NCBI GenBank assembly: GCA_004561445.1
Contig: SFVX01000001.1
Location: forward strand, 372,001-436,000
Direction: 5' to 3'
Length of the DNA stretch: 64,000 nt
Origin: a bacterium
GTDB taxonomy: Bacteria; Patescibacteriota; Saccharimonadia; Saccharimonadales; Saccharimonadaceae
Shown: piece after piece, positions 13,829 through 22,812 of the stretch
Layout of the letters: each line of letters opens with the position of its first letter
Position numbering within the stretch: the stretch's first letter is position 1
The notes under the pieces: generated by a model
Told to the model about the DNA's origin: nothing
The model's database searches: none
The model's input: the letters and a program-made list of their open reading frames with translations, nothing else
Translations under genes and position numbers: made by a program

Positions 13829-16800
13829 ATGGCGGAAAAAGTTGAACAAGGCAATTCTGGAAATAATCCGGAGAACGGCCAAGATTGGGCCGAGATGGCG
13901 AAACAAGCGATTGACGAGCGTACAAGGCAAGAATTCGACGGACAATACGAAGAAATTACCGATGATATGTCTGAAGATGAGAAAGATTTTCAGAGATTAA
14001 AGCACGAGCTTTATGTTGCGCAAGAAACTACCGATATGCCTGGAAAGGACTGGGAGAAGGCCGCTCAAATTTCTGGCCTAGAACAGTGGCGCGAACATCT
14101 TTCTACACTGCGTGGCTATTTGCAATTTGAGCAGGACTTTGATGAGAGAATTGCCGGAATTGACGATGTAAGAAATGGTGAACATAGGCAGAAAGCCGAT
14201 GACTACGATAGAGCCGCGCGAAGCGAAGCGTTAGGAGAAATGCGTAAATTCGTGAAGCGAAATCAAGGCGAGAGCCAGTCTGAATATAGGGACAGGTTGC
14301 TGGCTGAGGCCGAGAAGGGCTCGAGCGTGATCTCTTTTGCTGAGCTGACGAAGCGCGTACAAGATAAGTCAGAAGATGGACTTTATGCAAGACTTGTTAA
14401 TAACAGCGCTAATGCAAGGCGAGAAGGCGAGACTAATGAGGATTTTGCGGCGCGAATCAGCTATTTAGCTGAGATGGCGCGACGTCGGGCGGAGAACCCA
14501 AATGAGCGCGGTGAAGACGATTCGGCTTGGCGGGCAAGGATTGGACTTTCGGATATGCCAAATTGGCTCAAAGAGCAAGAAGTGCGCGCCAATACGAAGA
14601 AGTTTATTGAAGATGCACGCGCAGGAGCTTCTTCTGAGCGTGAAAAGCTCGATGATGCTACGCGTGAGGCAATGGCAAAAGTTTATGGCGACGAGGTCTT
14701 AGAAGAAGGAGCCGATACTACTGCAATTCGTGAAAAGAAATTACACGATATGCTTCATGAAATGATGCCGAAGATGATGGGGGAGACGGCAGATTCTTAT
14801 GAACAGCGTTTGGCAAATGCATTGGCGCAAGTGCGTAGTGCTTCGGAGTTGACTTTTGCAGCTGATGATATTCGCAATTCTGAGGGGGCAAAACATCGAA
14901 AGTATAATGCGATGCGCAAAATAACTGAGGCAAATCCACAGCTTGAAGGTGAGTCTTTGCAGCAATATCGTGATCGTTTATTGTATCTTGCGATAGAAGG
15001 CGGAGTGGATTTAGCTGCGATTGACGAGGCGGAATCTACTACTCAAGCGGATGTCGATCCAAGTAATGGTACGGAAGTAGATGATGGTGCTGAGAATAAT
15101 CCGGATGGTGCTGAGGGCGAATCGGATGATTCAGAAAAACTAAAGCAGGCACATGACGCTGTTAAAGAACGTGCTAAAACCGACAAGGATTTTGGAGATT
15201 ATTTGGGGCTGCTCGGAATTACTGATGAAGTAATTGATGGCATGTCGATTAGTGACGTCAATGATCTTTTTGAAGGTTTTGAAAATCGAGATAGCGAAGA
15301 AGGACAAAAGAGAACCAAGGAAATCGTCTTAGCGGATCTTGATAATCTACTTAAAGATGAAGAATTTAAGAAGTGGCTTGAGGCGCAAGGAATTAATGCG
15401 GATGAGCTGCGTGATAAAGATCCGAAAGAAATTCGCGACATTTTGAATAGATATAATAGCGAAAATCGTTCTGAATCTAATGAGGATAAAGAGTCGGATG
15501 CCGAGAAGCTAAAAGAATTACGAGATAGAATAACTAAATTAGCGGCAGACGATCCAGATTTTGAAGAGTTCTTGAAAGAAAAAGGCATTGATTCGTATGA
15601 TTATACGAAACTTGGCGCCGATGAACTTCAAGGGTTGCTAGATGAATACGCGAAGCGACAGGGTGAAAAACCGAGTCGCCCAGAGATGAAAAATATTGCT
15701 GTTGCTGAGCTTGATGTCGAAAAAGATGTGCGTGACGCAATCCGCGCAGAAGCAGATAGGATGCATACTGAATATCTGCAGGGTATTGAAGGCTATGACG
15801 AAAACGGTAGACCGATTATTCGTGTTGGTAAAGCAAGACGCTTTGTGCGCCGTATGATTTTTGGTTCGATGTTTAAAGAGGCGAATATTGTTCATTATGA
15901 AAAACAAGTTCGTGAAGAGTTTGAAAATGGTACGCGTAAACTTGACCAATCTGGTATTGAGCGATTTACGATGGCATATGCGCACGAGGCGGAAGATGTT
16001 CTCATTCATGAGCATGCTGGTGAAGACTATAACGCCTACAGTGTAAAAGTTGATGAAGATGGTAATGAATATGTCGAGCGTCGCTTCTTGGGTGAAAACG
16101 GTCAGATAGAAACTGAGCGTGTAGATGCTGATAGCAAAGTGGCGCAAAATACGATTGATCTTAGAGATGCAATTCGTGACTTTGCGGCTGGTTCGATAGA
16201 CGAGAAAACTTTGAGAGCGAGAATTGACGATATTCGTCGCGACGAGAACGGCGAGATTAACCGTGCCTACTCGATTGATAATTACGTTGAGGCGGCAATT
16301 GCGGCGCGCGAGAATATCGAGCATGGCTATGCAATGGAAAATGTCATGGAAGGCTTTGCGTATATTAACGGTGAAGCACGCCGCAATGTGCGTACGCAAG
16401 AACATCGTGATAATCTCGACAGAATTACGCACGCTTTGCTTAGCAACAGAGTAACGCGCTTTGTTCCACCTGAAGTTATTGCAGTGGGAGTTGGCGCTGT
16501 GGCGAATATTGGTAAGTTTGGCGCTTCGGCGGCCGCACGCGCAGGATTTGCGCTTGGCGGTGTAGCGGTAAGTAGTGGCGCGATGGCTGGTATGAAAGAG
16601 CGTGCACGTGTGACGCGTGAGCGCTCGGTGGTGCAGCGCAGATTAGCTCAAGGCGGCAAACTGGGCGATACGAAGTTTGACAAACAATTGGGTGAAACTA
16701 TCCAAGAAATGGCTTCGGCTGAAGAATTGACGGCTAATTTGAACTCAGCAATGGAAGCACTCAATAATGAGAATGCTTCCGAAGAAGAGCGAAATCGGGC

Positions 16801-19228
16801 GCTTAATTTGCTTAGGGCGCAACTTGGACGTGTAGAGGCGCTAGTTACGATTTCTGATCGTGATGGCATTGATATGATTCGTTATACTAACGGCGATAAC
16901 GAAACTATTGAAAATCAGCGCTTGCGAATGGATATTGCGCGTGCAGAGGCGCGTAGCTTATTGCTCAAGAATGGCGTTACACAAGAAGAACTTGCTCGAA
17001 CTCGTGAATACCTTGAACGAGACACCTACGAGAGCGAGGAAGATGGTCTTAATGCTAAAGAAGCTGCCTTTAGGAGCTTGCGTCGTAAGCGTGCTCTAAA
17101 ACGTGCAGTGGCAACAGCGGCAATTGGCGTAGCTACTACATTAGGAACGCAAGAGTTGAGTGCTGCATTTAACGATGACGTTCATGGTATTTGGGATCAC
17201 TTGACTCACCATCAAGATAACGATGGCGCTACGCAGACTTTGTTGGCGCACGCCTTTGGTATGGAGCAAAGTGCAACGACGGTCGAAACGGCAATTAGTC
17301 AGGGCGTTGATGAAGCGACGGCTGCTCAGTATAGGAATCAGGAAGGATTTACGGTTAAGGAAGCTGGTACGAGAACAGTTACCGAGAATGGCCAGATTTC
17401 GCAATCCGAGTACTTGGAACAACATGGTGAGAGTTTGCACCGTAACTGGTTTAATAACAATACTGAAGCATATGACGGCAATGAGTTAGGTATTCATACT
17501 TCCGAAAGTGGTGGATTTATCACAAGTATGTCTGGCGCTTCAACACGCGGTGGTGAATCGCTAAGCTTCGGTGGTGGCGAAGGTATAAAGGGCTACTTGA
17601 CGCTTAATAGCGGGCAGGCGCCGATCGAGGTTGCTGGTAAAGTTGTTAACGGTCAGGTTGACTTTAGTGAAGGTCTTAATGCGTTGGGTCTTGGTGATAT
17701 TGGCAGGACCGGAGCCTATAAGTTCTTTGAGGTAGCCAAGGTTGCTGGCGAGAATGCTGATGGATCGCTTGATATTAATGTGCTTGCAACTTCGGTTGGA
17801 AATGGCTTTGGTGACGGCATGATTGGCTCGACGATCTCTAGAGAGGTGCCAATATTTGACGTGATTCAAACCGTGACACATGCGGGCACTTCTGGCGTAC
17901 AAAATCCTGGCTTTGTGACGATTCCGTTCTCGCGCCGCGGCATTACTTTTGGTGGACGTGGTGGAAAATTTGAGCCGACCGAGCCAAGATTTGGAGGTGG
18001 CGGTAATGAAAATCCGCCTAGCGATGGCGACGGATCTGGCTCTCCGGAGCGTCCAACTCCAACTGGTGATAGCGATGGTGATGGCGATGGCGATGGTTCT
18101 AGTTCGCATGAAGGTCCGGCTCCTTCCGACAATGGGGAAAAGACTACTGAAGGTTCGACTCCTTCCGACAATGGAGAAGGGACTACTGAAGATAGGAAGC
18201 CATTCTTCCGTACAGAAACAAGACCAGCTGGTGTTGATGTAGGTACGCGTGAGCACTATCCACTAGTATTTGCGCCAGCTGACGCAGAGCAGACGCAAAG
18301 GGCTGACGCTGATGCATTGGTAGCGAAGAGGAATAGTATTCTGAATGCGAAGGCGAAAGTTGAGAGAGTGGCTGGGATACGAGCTGATTCGTCGGTGGCC
18401 GAGATATCCGTAGATGCTGATACACTTGCAGCCTCAAGCGAGACGCCTCCTGAGCTCGTGATGTATAGGCCAGATTATACCGTCTTTGAGAAGAGTAACA
18501 TGCTAACTTCGGCTAATGGAGAAAGAAGCCTTAGTGAGATTGTTAGTAATGTTAGTAGAGAAGACTTGGATAGATATGTCTTTGAGTACTTTAGTAATGG
18601 TATATTAACTCATGAACATGCGAATATGCTTGCTGATGAGTTTATGATGGCGGTATCTGCGTGGGATAATTTCCCGGCCGAGAAACGCCAGGCCGTACTT
18701 AAAGGCGGTGATGCTGATACGATTCTAGGTAAAGGTTGGGGCTATTGGACGAACCAATTTGAATTTATGGGCTTGATGGAGATTGATGACGAAGATGCTA
18801 CTAACAATAGTGCATCAAGTGGTGCCGAAGGAGCGTCTGCGGCATCGTCTTCGACTAGTGAGTCCGGAAGTGCAGAAAGTGGATCTACACAGAGTGAAAC
18901 CATCACTGCGAAGGGCAACTTCTATGAGTATATGGGCTTGAGTGGTCCAATTACAAAGGATGAAGCGGATTTGAATTTGCAATATAGGCAAGGAACGACA
19001 GGCAACTGGTCTAACGGGGGACTTGATAAAGCTATTCATCAATATGCTTATGATAATGGCGAAAAAGATAAGGATGCACGCATTCAATATGGAGTACAGC
19101 TCCGTCGCGGTATTAGGGAATGGAGTGGAATGACCGATGAGCAGCGAAGAGATGTGCTGAGTGGCAAAGTAGCGGCTTCTGAAGACATTCAATTCATGGA
19201 AAAGATTGGTCTCATCCAAATAGGTTAA
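13829..19228 (+). CDS. Giant repeat-containing protein, 1799 aa
   Basis: Function not recognised. The first 400 residues contain five copies of a GExxxx(Y/F/W)xxR(L/I) motif (start residues 147, 200, 228, 318, 374). Residues about 450-605 hold three copies of a 33-residue unit of the form DxxFxxxLxxxGI. A Gly/Ala-rich hydrophobic stretch (881-921) and another (1087-1114) could span or insert into the membrane. After a Gly-rich part comes a low-complexity DGDGDG/PSDNGE linker (about 1410-1455). The C-terminus carries two similar domains of about 70 residues (1580-1650 and 1732-1799) separated by a Ser/Ala/Glu-rich linker. No N-terminal signal peptide is seen. It is coupled to the DUF5663-like gene. 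A surface, contact or scaffold role is inferred. Confidence 0.85.
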   Translation: MAEKVEQGNSGNNPENGQDWAEMAKQAIDERTRQEFDGQYEEITDDMSEDEKDFQRLKHELYVAQETTDMPGKDWEKAAQISGLEQWREHLSTLRGYLQFEQDFDERIAGIDDVRNGEHRQKADDYDRAARSEALGEMRKFVKRNQGESQSEYRDRLLAEAEKGSSVISFAELTKRVQDKSEDGLYARLVNNSANARREGETNEDFAARISYLAEMARRRAENPNERGEDDSAWRARIGLSDMPNWLKEQEVRANTKKFIEDARAGASSEREKLDDATREAMAKVYGDEVLEEGADTTAIREKKLHDMLHEMMPKMMGETADSYEQRLANALAQVRSASELTFAADDIRNSEGAKHRKYNAMRKITEANPQLEGESLQQYRDRLLYLAIEGGVDLAAIDEAESTTQADVDPSNGTEVDDGAENNPDGAEGESDDSEKLKQAHDAVKERAKTDKDFGDYLGLLGITDEVIDGMSISDVNDLFEGFENRDSEEGQKRTKEIVLADLDNLLKDEEFKKWLEAQGINADELRDKDPKEIRDILNRYNSENRSESNEDKESDAEKLKELRDRITKLAADDPDFEEFLKEKGIDSYDYTKLGADELQGLLDEYAKRQGEKPSRPEMKNIAVAELDVEKDVRDAIRAEADRMHTEYLQGIEGYDENGRPIIRVGKARRFVRRMIFGSMFKEANIVHYEKQVREEFENGTRKLDQSGIERFTMAYAHEAEDVLIHEHAGEDYNAYSVKVDEDGNEYVERRFLGENGQIETERVDADSKVAQNTIDLRDAIRDFAAGSIDEKTLRARIDDIRRDENGEINRAYSIDNYVEAAIAARENIEHGYAMENVMEGFAYINGEARRNVRTQEHRDNLDRITHALLSNRVTRFVPPEVIAVGVGAVANIGKFGASAAARAGFALGGVAVSSGAMAGMKERARVTRERSVVQRRLAQGGKLGDTKFDKQLGETIQEMASAEELTANLNSAMEALNNENASEEERNRALNLLRAQLGRVEALVTISDRDGIDMIRYTNGDNETIENQRLRMDIARAEARSLLLKNGVTQEELARTREYLERDTYESEEDGLNAKEAAFRSLRRKRALKRAVATAAIGVATTLGTQELSAAFNDDVHGIWDHLTHHQDNDGATQTLLAHAFGMEQSATTVETAISQGVDEATAAQYRNQEGFTVKEAGTRTVTENGQISQSEYLEQHGESLHRNWFNNNTEAYDGNELGIHTSESGGFITSMSGASTRGGESLSFGGGEGIKGYLTLNSGQAPIEVAGKVVNGQVDFSEGLNALGLGDIGRTGAYKFFEVAKVAGENADGSLDINVLATSVGNGFGDGMIGSTISREVPIFDVIQTVTHAGTSGVQNPGFVTIPFSRRGITFGGRGGKFEPTEPRFGGGGNENPPSDGDGSGSPERPTPTGDSDGDGDGDGSSSHEGPAPSDNGEKTTEGSTPSDNGEGTTEDRKPFFRTETRPAGVDVGTREHYPLVFAPADAEQTQRADADALVAKRNSILNAKAKVERVAGIRADSSVAEISVDADTLAASSETPPELVMYRPDYTVFEKSNMLTSANGERSLSEIVSNVSREDLDRYVFEYFSNGILTHEHANMLADEFMMAVSAWDNFPAEKRQAVLKGGDADTILGKGWGYWTNQFEFMGLMEIDDEDATNNSASSGAEGASAASSSTSESGSAESGSTQSETITAKGNFYEYMGLSGPITKDEADLNLQYRQGTTGNWSNGGLDKAIHQYAYDNGEKDKDARIQYGVQLRRGIREWSGMTDEQRRDVLSGKVAASEDIQFMEKIGLIQIG

Positions 19229-19235
19229 AGCCTTA

Positions 19236-19266
19236 AAAAATATCTCCCTTTGGGGGAGATATTTTT
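19236..19266. terminator. Bidirectional terminator
   Basis: A 13-bp stem AAAAATATCTCCC/GGGAGATATTTTT between the giant gene and the convergent ABC permease. Confidence 0.9.
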
Positions 19267-19277
19267 GTTGGTGAAAT

Positions 19278-20510
19278 TTAGCGGTAAACTTTGAGGGAAG
19301 TGATAGGGTCTTTGGTGGCAGCTTTGGCGGCTGGGTAGACGCCGAAGATAACGCCGACAATAAGTGAAGTGAGACAGGTAATGCCTAGAATAGACCATGA
19401 GATGTGTGGCGCAAAAGGCGTGATGAGGGAAATAGCAAAGGCAGTAGCGTAACCAAGTGCGATGCCCATGATGCCACCAATGAAGCTGAGGATGATGGAC
19501 TCGAAGAGGAACTGGAGGAGAATATTGCCAGATGAGGCGCCGACGGCTTTACGGATGCCGATTTCGCGGGTGCGCTCAGAGACGGAGACAAGCATGATAT
19601 TCATGATGCCGACGCCACCAACGATGAGAGAAATGGAGGCAACTAGGGTAAGCATGCTTGAGATGATGGAAAGAAGTGAGCCGGCTGGCTGGAAATTGCT
19701 GCTACCGGTAAGGACTTGGAAGGTAGTATCACCTTTCTTGGAATTTGTGAGTTTGGTTTTGATTTCTTCGGCGACACTTTCGGTGGAATCAGTGGTAGTG
19801 GTGCGAACGTTGATTTGCTGGATTTGAATGGACGATTCAAATGAGTTGGCAAAATTAATATCGATGAGAATAGAGTTGTCAAAGTCGACGCCATTGTAGT
19901 TGATAGGAGAATCGGTTTTTTCGAGAACGCCGATGATGATGAATTTTTGGTCGCCGTACTGGAAAGTGCGAGCGAGAATGTCGGTAGTGCCGAAGAGCTT
20001 GGTGGCGAGATCGTGACCGATGACGGCGGCATTGTTGTGGGTGCCGGATTCTTCGAAGAATTGGCCGTTTTTGAGAGCGAGTTTAGCGGTTTTGACGAGA
20101 TCGGCATTGGTAGCGACGACATTGATGGATTGATAGGATTTGTCACCAATAGTAACTGCGGAGATGTTGGAGGCGATAGGGGCGACGGCTTCGATATTTC
20201 CAAGCTTGGCGATAGAGGTCGTGTCGTCGAGTGTGAGGCTGGACTTGGCATATTGGTTGTTGGCGGTAAGCTCGTCGATGAGATTTTCGGCGAGCTCTTT
20301 GCCGGTGCTTGGACGGACGAGGATGAGGTTAGCATTGTTCTTGTCGGAGCTAGCGCTAATGAGGCTGCCGATGCCACCAGTGAGAGACATAATCAGCACG
20401 ATAGAAGCGACGCCGATGGCGATGCCGAGTGCAGAGAGGAAAGTGCGGACGCGATTGCGGTGAAGGCTATCGAGCGCGATGCTAAGATGTGTTCTAAGTA
20501 GAAGTCCCAT
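19278..20510 (-). CDS. MacB/FtsX-type ABC transporter permease
   Basis: A 410-aa permease with one N-terminal membrane helix (about 20-45), a large extracytoplasmic MacB-PCD-like domain (about 50-270) and three C-terminal helices (about 282-400). Motifs typical of the family are visible: RTFLSALGIAIGVASIVL, SERTREIGIRKAVGAS and GVYPAAKAATKDPITSL. Such systems use ATP to drive mechanotransmission or export of peptides, antibiotics or lipoproteins. The cargo is unknown. The start overlaps the stop of the ATPase gene (TAATG), so the two are translationally coupled. Confidence 0.92.
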   Translation of the reverse strand: MGLLLRTHLSIALDSLHRNRVRTFLSALGIAIGVASIVLIMSLTGGIGSLISASSDKNNANLILVRPSTGKELAENLIDELTANNQYAKSSLTLDDTTSIAKLGNIEAVAPIASNISAVTIGDKSYQSINVVATNADLVKTAKLALKNGQFFEESGTHNNAAVIGHDLATKLFGTTDILARTFQYGDQKFIIIGVLEKTDSPINYNGVDFDNSILIDINFANSFESSIQIQQINVRTTTTDSTESVAEEIKTKLTNSKKGDTTFQVLTGSSNFQPAGSLLSIISSMLTLVASISLIVGGVGIMNIMLVSVSERTREIGIRKAVGASSGNILLQFLFESIILSFIGGIMGIALGYATAFAISLITPFAPHISWSILGITCLTSLIVGVIFGVYPAAKAATKDPITSLKVYR

Positions 20511-21442
20511 TATTTTTGTTCCTTGATATTGATGGTAGTTTTCTTGTTATCCTTAGTTTTGACTTTGGTCTTGGTGGATTTTTGAGCGGATTTTTTGACA
20601 ACTTTGTTGACCTTGGCGGAGCGCTTTTTACTGGCGATTTTTGGCGTGTCTTTAGCTTCTTCAACTTTGGTTTCGCTCTTTTTCTTGAGAATACGGACGG
20701 CGACTTTCTCGGCGTCGTCTGGTTTTGGTAAGTCGCGGTCGGCGACGGTTTTGATGTCAGTATCGATTTCGCCATCTAGCATGTTGATAACGCGAGTGGC
20801 ATAAGTGGTGAGGGAGGGGTTGTGGGTGACCATGATGATGGTATTGCCGAGGGAGTGAATGTCTTTGAGCTCTTCCATGATGATGTGCGATGAGCGACTG
20901 TCGAGGTTGCCGGTTGGCTCGTCGGCGAGAATGATGGAAGGATTGCTGATGAGGCTGCGAGCGATAGCGACACGCTGTTGCTGGCCACCGGAAAGTTGGG
21001 AAGGGAAGTAATACTCGCGCTCGCGGAGCTGGAAGCGTTCGAGGATTTTGTCGGCCATTTTGAGGCGACGAGTTTTGTGAACGCCACTATAGACAAGAGG
21101 CATGGTAACATTGTCGATAACAGTGAGATTTGGGATGAGATTGAAGCTCTGGAAAATGAAACCGATTTCATTGGCGCGAAATTGGGCTTTTTTGCGGGCA
21201 GAAATGCGATCGACGGACTTACCGACGAGTTTGTATTCGCCAATGGTGGCTTTGTCGAGGAGGCCGATAATGTTGAGCAAAGTGGTTTTGCCACAGCCGG
21301 ACGGGCCCATGATCATGATGAACTCGCCGCGCTTGACGGTGAGGTCGAAATTGTGCAAAGCAAAGGACTCGGTGTCGCCGAGGCCGTAGCGCTTAGTGAT
21401 GGATTTTAATTCGATAATAGTTTCGTTGGTTTTGGTCGCCAT
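20510..21442 (-). CDS. LolD/MacB-type ABC transporter ATPase with lysine-rich tail
   Basis: An ABC ATPase (310 aa). Seen: Walker A GPSGCGKT (46-53), the Q-loop in FIFQSFNLIPNLT, signature LSGGQQQR, Walker B ILADEP and the H-loop in VTHNP. The core is like LolD/MacB, but residues about 245-310 form a Lys/Ala/Thr-rich, presumably disordered tail that normal family members lack. It pairs with the downstream permease. A TATAAT lies at 21477-21482 on the minus strand, followed by a leader of about 30 nt without a clear Shine-Dalgarno site. Confidence 0.93.
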   Translation of the reverse strand: MATKTNETIIELKSITKRYGLGDTESFALHNFDLTVKRGEFIMIMGPSGCGKTTLLNIIGLLDKATIGEYKLVGKSVDRISARKKAQFRANEIGFIFQSFNLIPNLTVIDNVTMPLVYSGVHKTRRLKMADKILERFQLREREYYFPSQLSGGQQQRVAIARSLISNPSIILADEPTGNLDSRSSHIIMEELKDIHSLGNTIIMVTHNPSLTTYATRVINMLDGEIDTDIKTVADRDLPKPDDAEKVAVRILKKKSETKVEEAKDTPKIASKKRSAKVNKVVKKSAQKSTKTKVKTKDNKKTTINIKEQK

Positions 21443-21476
21443 TTTGAGCTAAATATTAGTTGATTTTCTAGATTAG

Positions 21477-21482
21477 ATTATA
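21477..21482 (-). promoter_or_regulatory. -10 TATAAT for ABC operon
   Basis: Minus-strand TATAAT preceded by CCAG, 34 bases before the ATPase ATG. Confidence 0.55.
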
Positions 21483-21577
21483 CTGGTTTTGGTGAGCTTT
21501 GGAAAATGATAAAGCTTAGGAAAAATGGGGAATTTTGGTGTGACTTGTGTCGGATTTTGAGTAGGATTTTTTGGGCA

Positions 21578-21604
21578 GGGAAAAGCCCCCGACTAGCGGG
21601 GGCT
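21578..21604 (-). terminator. Terminator of 111-aa gene
   Basis: AGCCCCC/GGGGGCT stem that overlaps the stop codon, then TTTT on the minus strand. Confidence 0.8.
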
Positions 21605-21938
21605 ATTTTGTGCATTGGTCCGGCCCGAGGGCCGAGTTTACGATTTGCCATGATGACAGTTTGTCGGCGCTTGCGAGCGCCTGCTGTAGTTCTGCAATAT
21701 TCTGTTCGCCCTGAATTACGTTGTAGTGGATATCATCCGCGTTAATCAGAACGACAATGGAAGAGAGTTTAAGCTTCTTACGTAAGTAGGCGGGGTCGTT
21801 AAACATGATCCCGCTATACGTCTTGAAGCTACTAAGCTCATTATCCTTTTCGCAGATTGGTCGAATCATCTCTATCATAGACGATTCGGTGGGTGTTCTG
21901 CCGGATTTTTCCAGCAAGAAGATTTTACGTGTCGTCAT
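21603..21938 (-). CDS. Hypothetical protein, 111 aa
   Basis: Not recognised. Starts MTTRKIFLLEKSGRTPTESSMIEMI. A central segment (LKLSSIVVLINADDIHYNVI) looks like a beta strand and turn, and the end is helical. It is soluble, with no signal. GAAAGGATG precedes the ATG. It lies 30 bases downstream of the next gene and probably shares its transcript and structured leader. Confidence 0.65.
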   Translation of the reverse strand: MTTRKIFLLEKSGRTPTESSMIEMIRPICEKDNELSSFKTYSGIMFNDPAYLRKKLKLSSIVVLINADDIHYNVIQGEQNIAELQQALASADKLSSWQIVNSALGPDQCTK

Positions 21939-21968
21939 TGTACCACATCCTTTCTATTGTCGTGCGGG

Positions 21969-22439
21969 TTAGTTGTATTCTGGATGGAGATCCATCCAGT
22001 CCCAATAAGCACCTTGGCCTACGTCGATGATTTCTTCGATATGATGTCTGAAATCGTCAACGATGTTGGCCATGTAGTTCTTCACGTAGTAAGGGTCAGC
22101 GCTGAAGCCGATTACCAAAACGGGGTGTGCGAACTTGGTGTATCCCTTATGGGAATTGCCAGTGCGAACGCCGAATTTGAAATCGACGAAGCGTCCGGAA
22201 ACCTCACCAGGTAGAACTTCCATATGGTCCTTACCGCCGAAATTAAATGTGAAGTCAACGCCGACTTTGTAGATTTCGACGTCGGTGCCTTCAAATTTAT
22301 CCCTGTCGGTGCCTGAGAGGTTTTTGAATTCACTCTCGTTGACCTTGCGGGATTTTGTCTGGAAATGAGAGATGCAAACCTGAGTGAGCTCGTCTTCGAA
22401 CTCGATGCCGGTCTGCATCTGAAATAAATTGCTATACAT
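21969..22439 (-). CDS. Hypothetical protein, 156 aa
   Basis: Not recognised. I use the start MYSNLFQMQTGIEFEDEL because GAGGAGGG lies seven bases before it; an in-frame ATG 39 bases upstream would cover that site. The sequence alternates helices and strands (VEIYKVGVDFTFNFGG, VSGRFVDFKFGVRTG, AHPVLVIGFSADPYYV) and ends aromatic and acidic. This pattern could fit a small nuclease-like or binding fold, but I cannot assign it. It has a full TTGACT promoter and a leader of about 100 nt with three stems. Confidence 0.68.
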   Translation of the reverse strand: MYSNLFQMQTGIEFEDELTQVCISHFQTKSRKVNESEFKNLSGTDRDKFEGTDVEIYKVGVDFTFNFGGKDHMEVLPGEVSGRFVDFKFGVRTGNSHKGYTKFAHPVLVIGFSADPYYVKNYMANIVDDFRHHIEEIIDVGQGAYWDWMDLHPEYN

Positions 22440-22543
22440 AGTTTTCCCTCCTCTATGTGTGGCGGAATACGGCGACAAAAAAAGTCGATTTGGTTCGTAA
22501 CCAATGCTTTAAATGTGCGTATTCCGAGTAATTTTGGAATATC
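22440..22543 (-). promoter_or_regulatory. Structured 5' leader, three-way-junction-like
   Basis: On the minus strand a perfect 9-bp closing stem CGGAATACG/CGTATTCCG (22526-22518 with 22471-22463) encloses TTGGTT/AACCAA with an ACG loop (22504-22490) and CGAC/GTCG with a T7 loop (22487-22473). The Shine-Dalgarno site follows about 10 bases after the closing stem. It matches no riboswitch that I recognise. Confidence 0.6.
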
Positions 22544-22549
22544 TTTTCT

Positions 22550-22578
22550 ATTATAGCATAAGTGCGTTAAAAAGTCAA
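22550..22578 (-). promoter_or_regulatory. Full promoter TTGACT-17-TATAAT
   Basis: Minus strand: -35 at 22573-22578, spacer ending TTATGC, -10 at 22550-22555. Confidence 0.8.
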
Positions 22579-22620
22579 TAGAGTAGGGCTTTGGGGCTGG
22601 GCAGAGGGCAAAAAATGTGC

Positions 22621-22626
22621 TAAAAT
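22621..22626 (+). promoter_or_regulatory. -10 TAAAAT for tRNA-Ser(GGA)
   Basis: TGTGC then TAAAAT, ten bases before the tRNA 5' end. Confidence 0.6.
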
Positions 22627-22636
22627 AGGCACAACT

Positions 22637-22726
22637 GGAGAGGTGTCCGAGTGGTTGAAGGAGCACGCTTGGAAAGCGTGTATGCGGGCAACCGTATCTG
22701 GGGTTCGAATCCCCATCTCTCCGCCA
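22637..22726 (+). tRNA. tRNA-Ser(GGA)
   Basis: A 90-nt class II tRNA: acceptor GGAGAGG/(T)CTCTCC, anticodon arm CACGC-TTGGAAA-GCGTG, long variable arm, TTCGAAT loop, encoded CCA. It reads UCC/UCU. Confidence 0.95.
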
Positions 22727-22728
22727 GA

Positions 22729-22755
22729 ATTTCCCCACAGGGGGATTTTTTATTT
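22729..22755 (+). terminator. Terminator after tRNA-Ser(GGA)
   Basis: TCCCC/GGGGA stem and T6. Confidence 0.7.
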
Positions 22756-22770
22756 TGCGACGAACTATGT

Positions 22771-22776
22771 TAAAAT
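22771..22776 (+). promoter_or_regulatory. -10 TAAAAT for 247-aa membrane protein
   Basis: Lies 36 bases before the ATG at 22813, with GGTGAGG as ribosome-binding site. Confidence 0.5.
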
Positions 22777-22812
22777 AAAAGCATAACTAGTATTTTGGGG
22801 TGAGGAAGAAAA

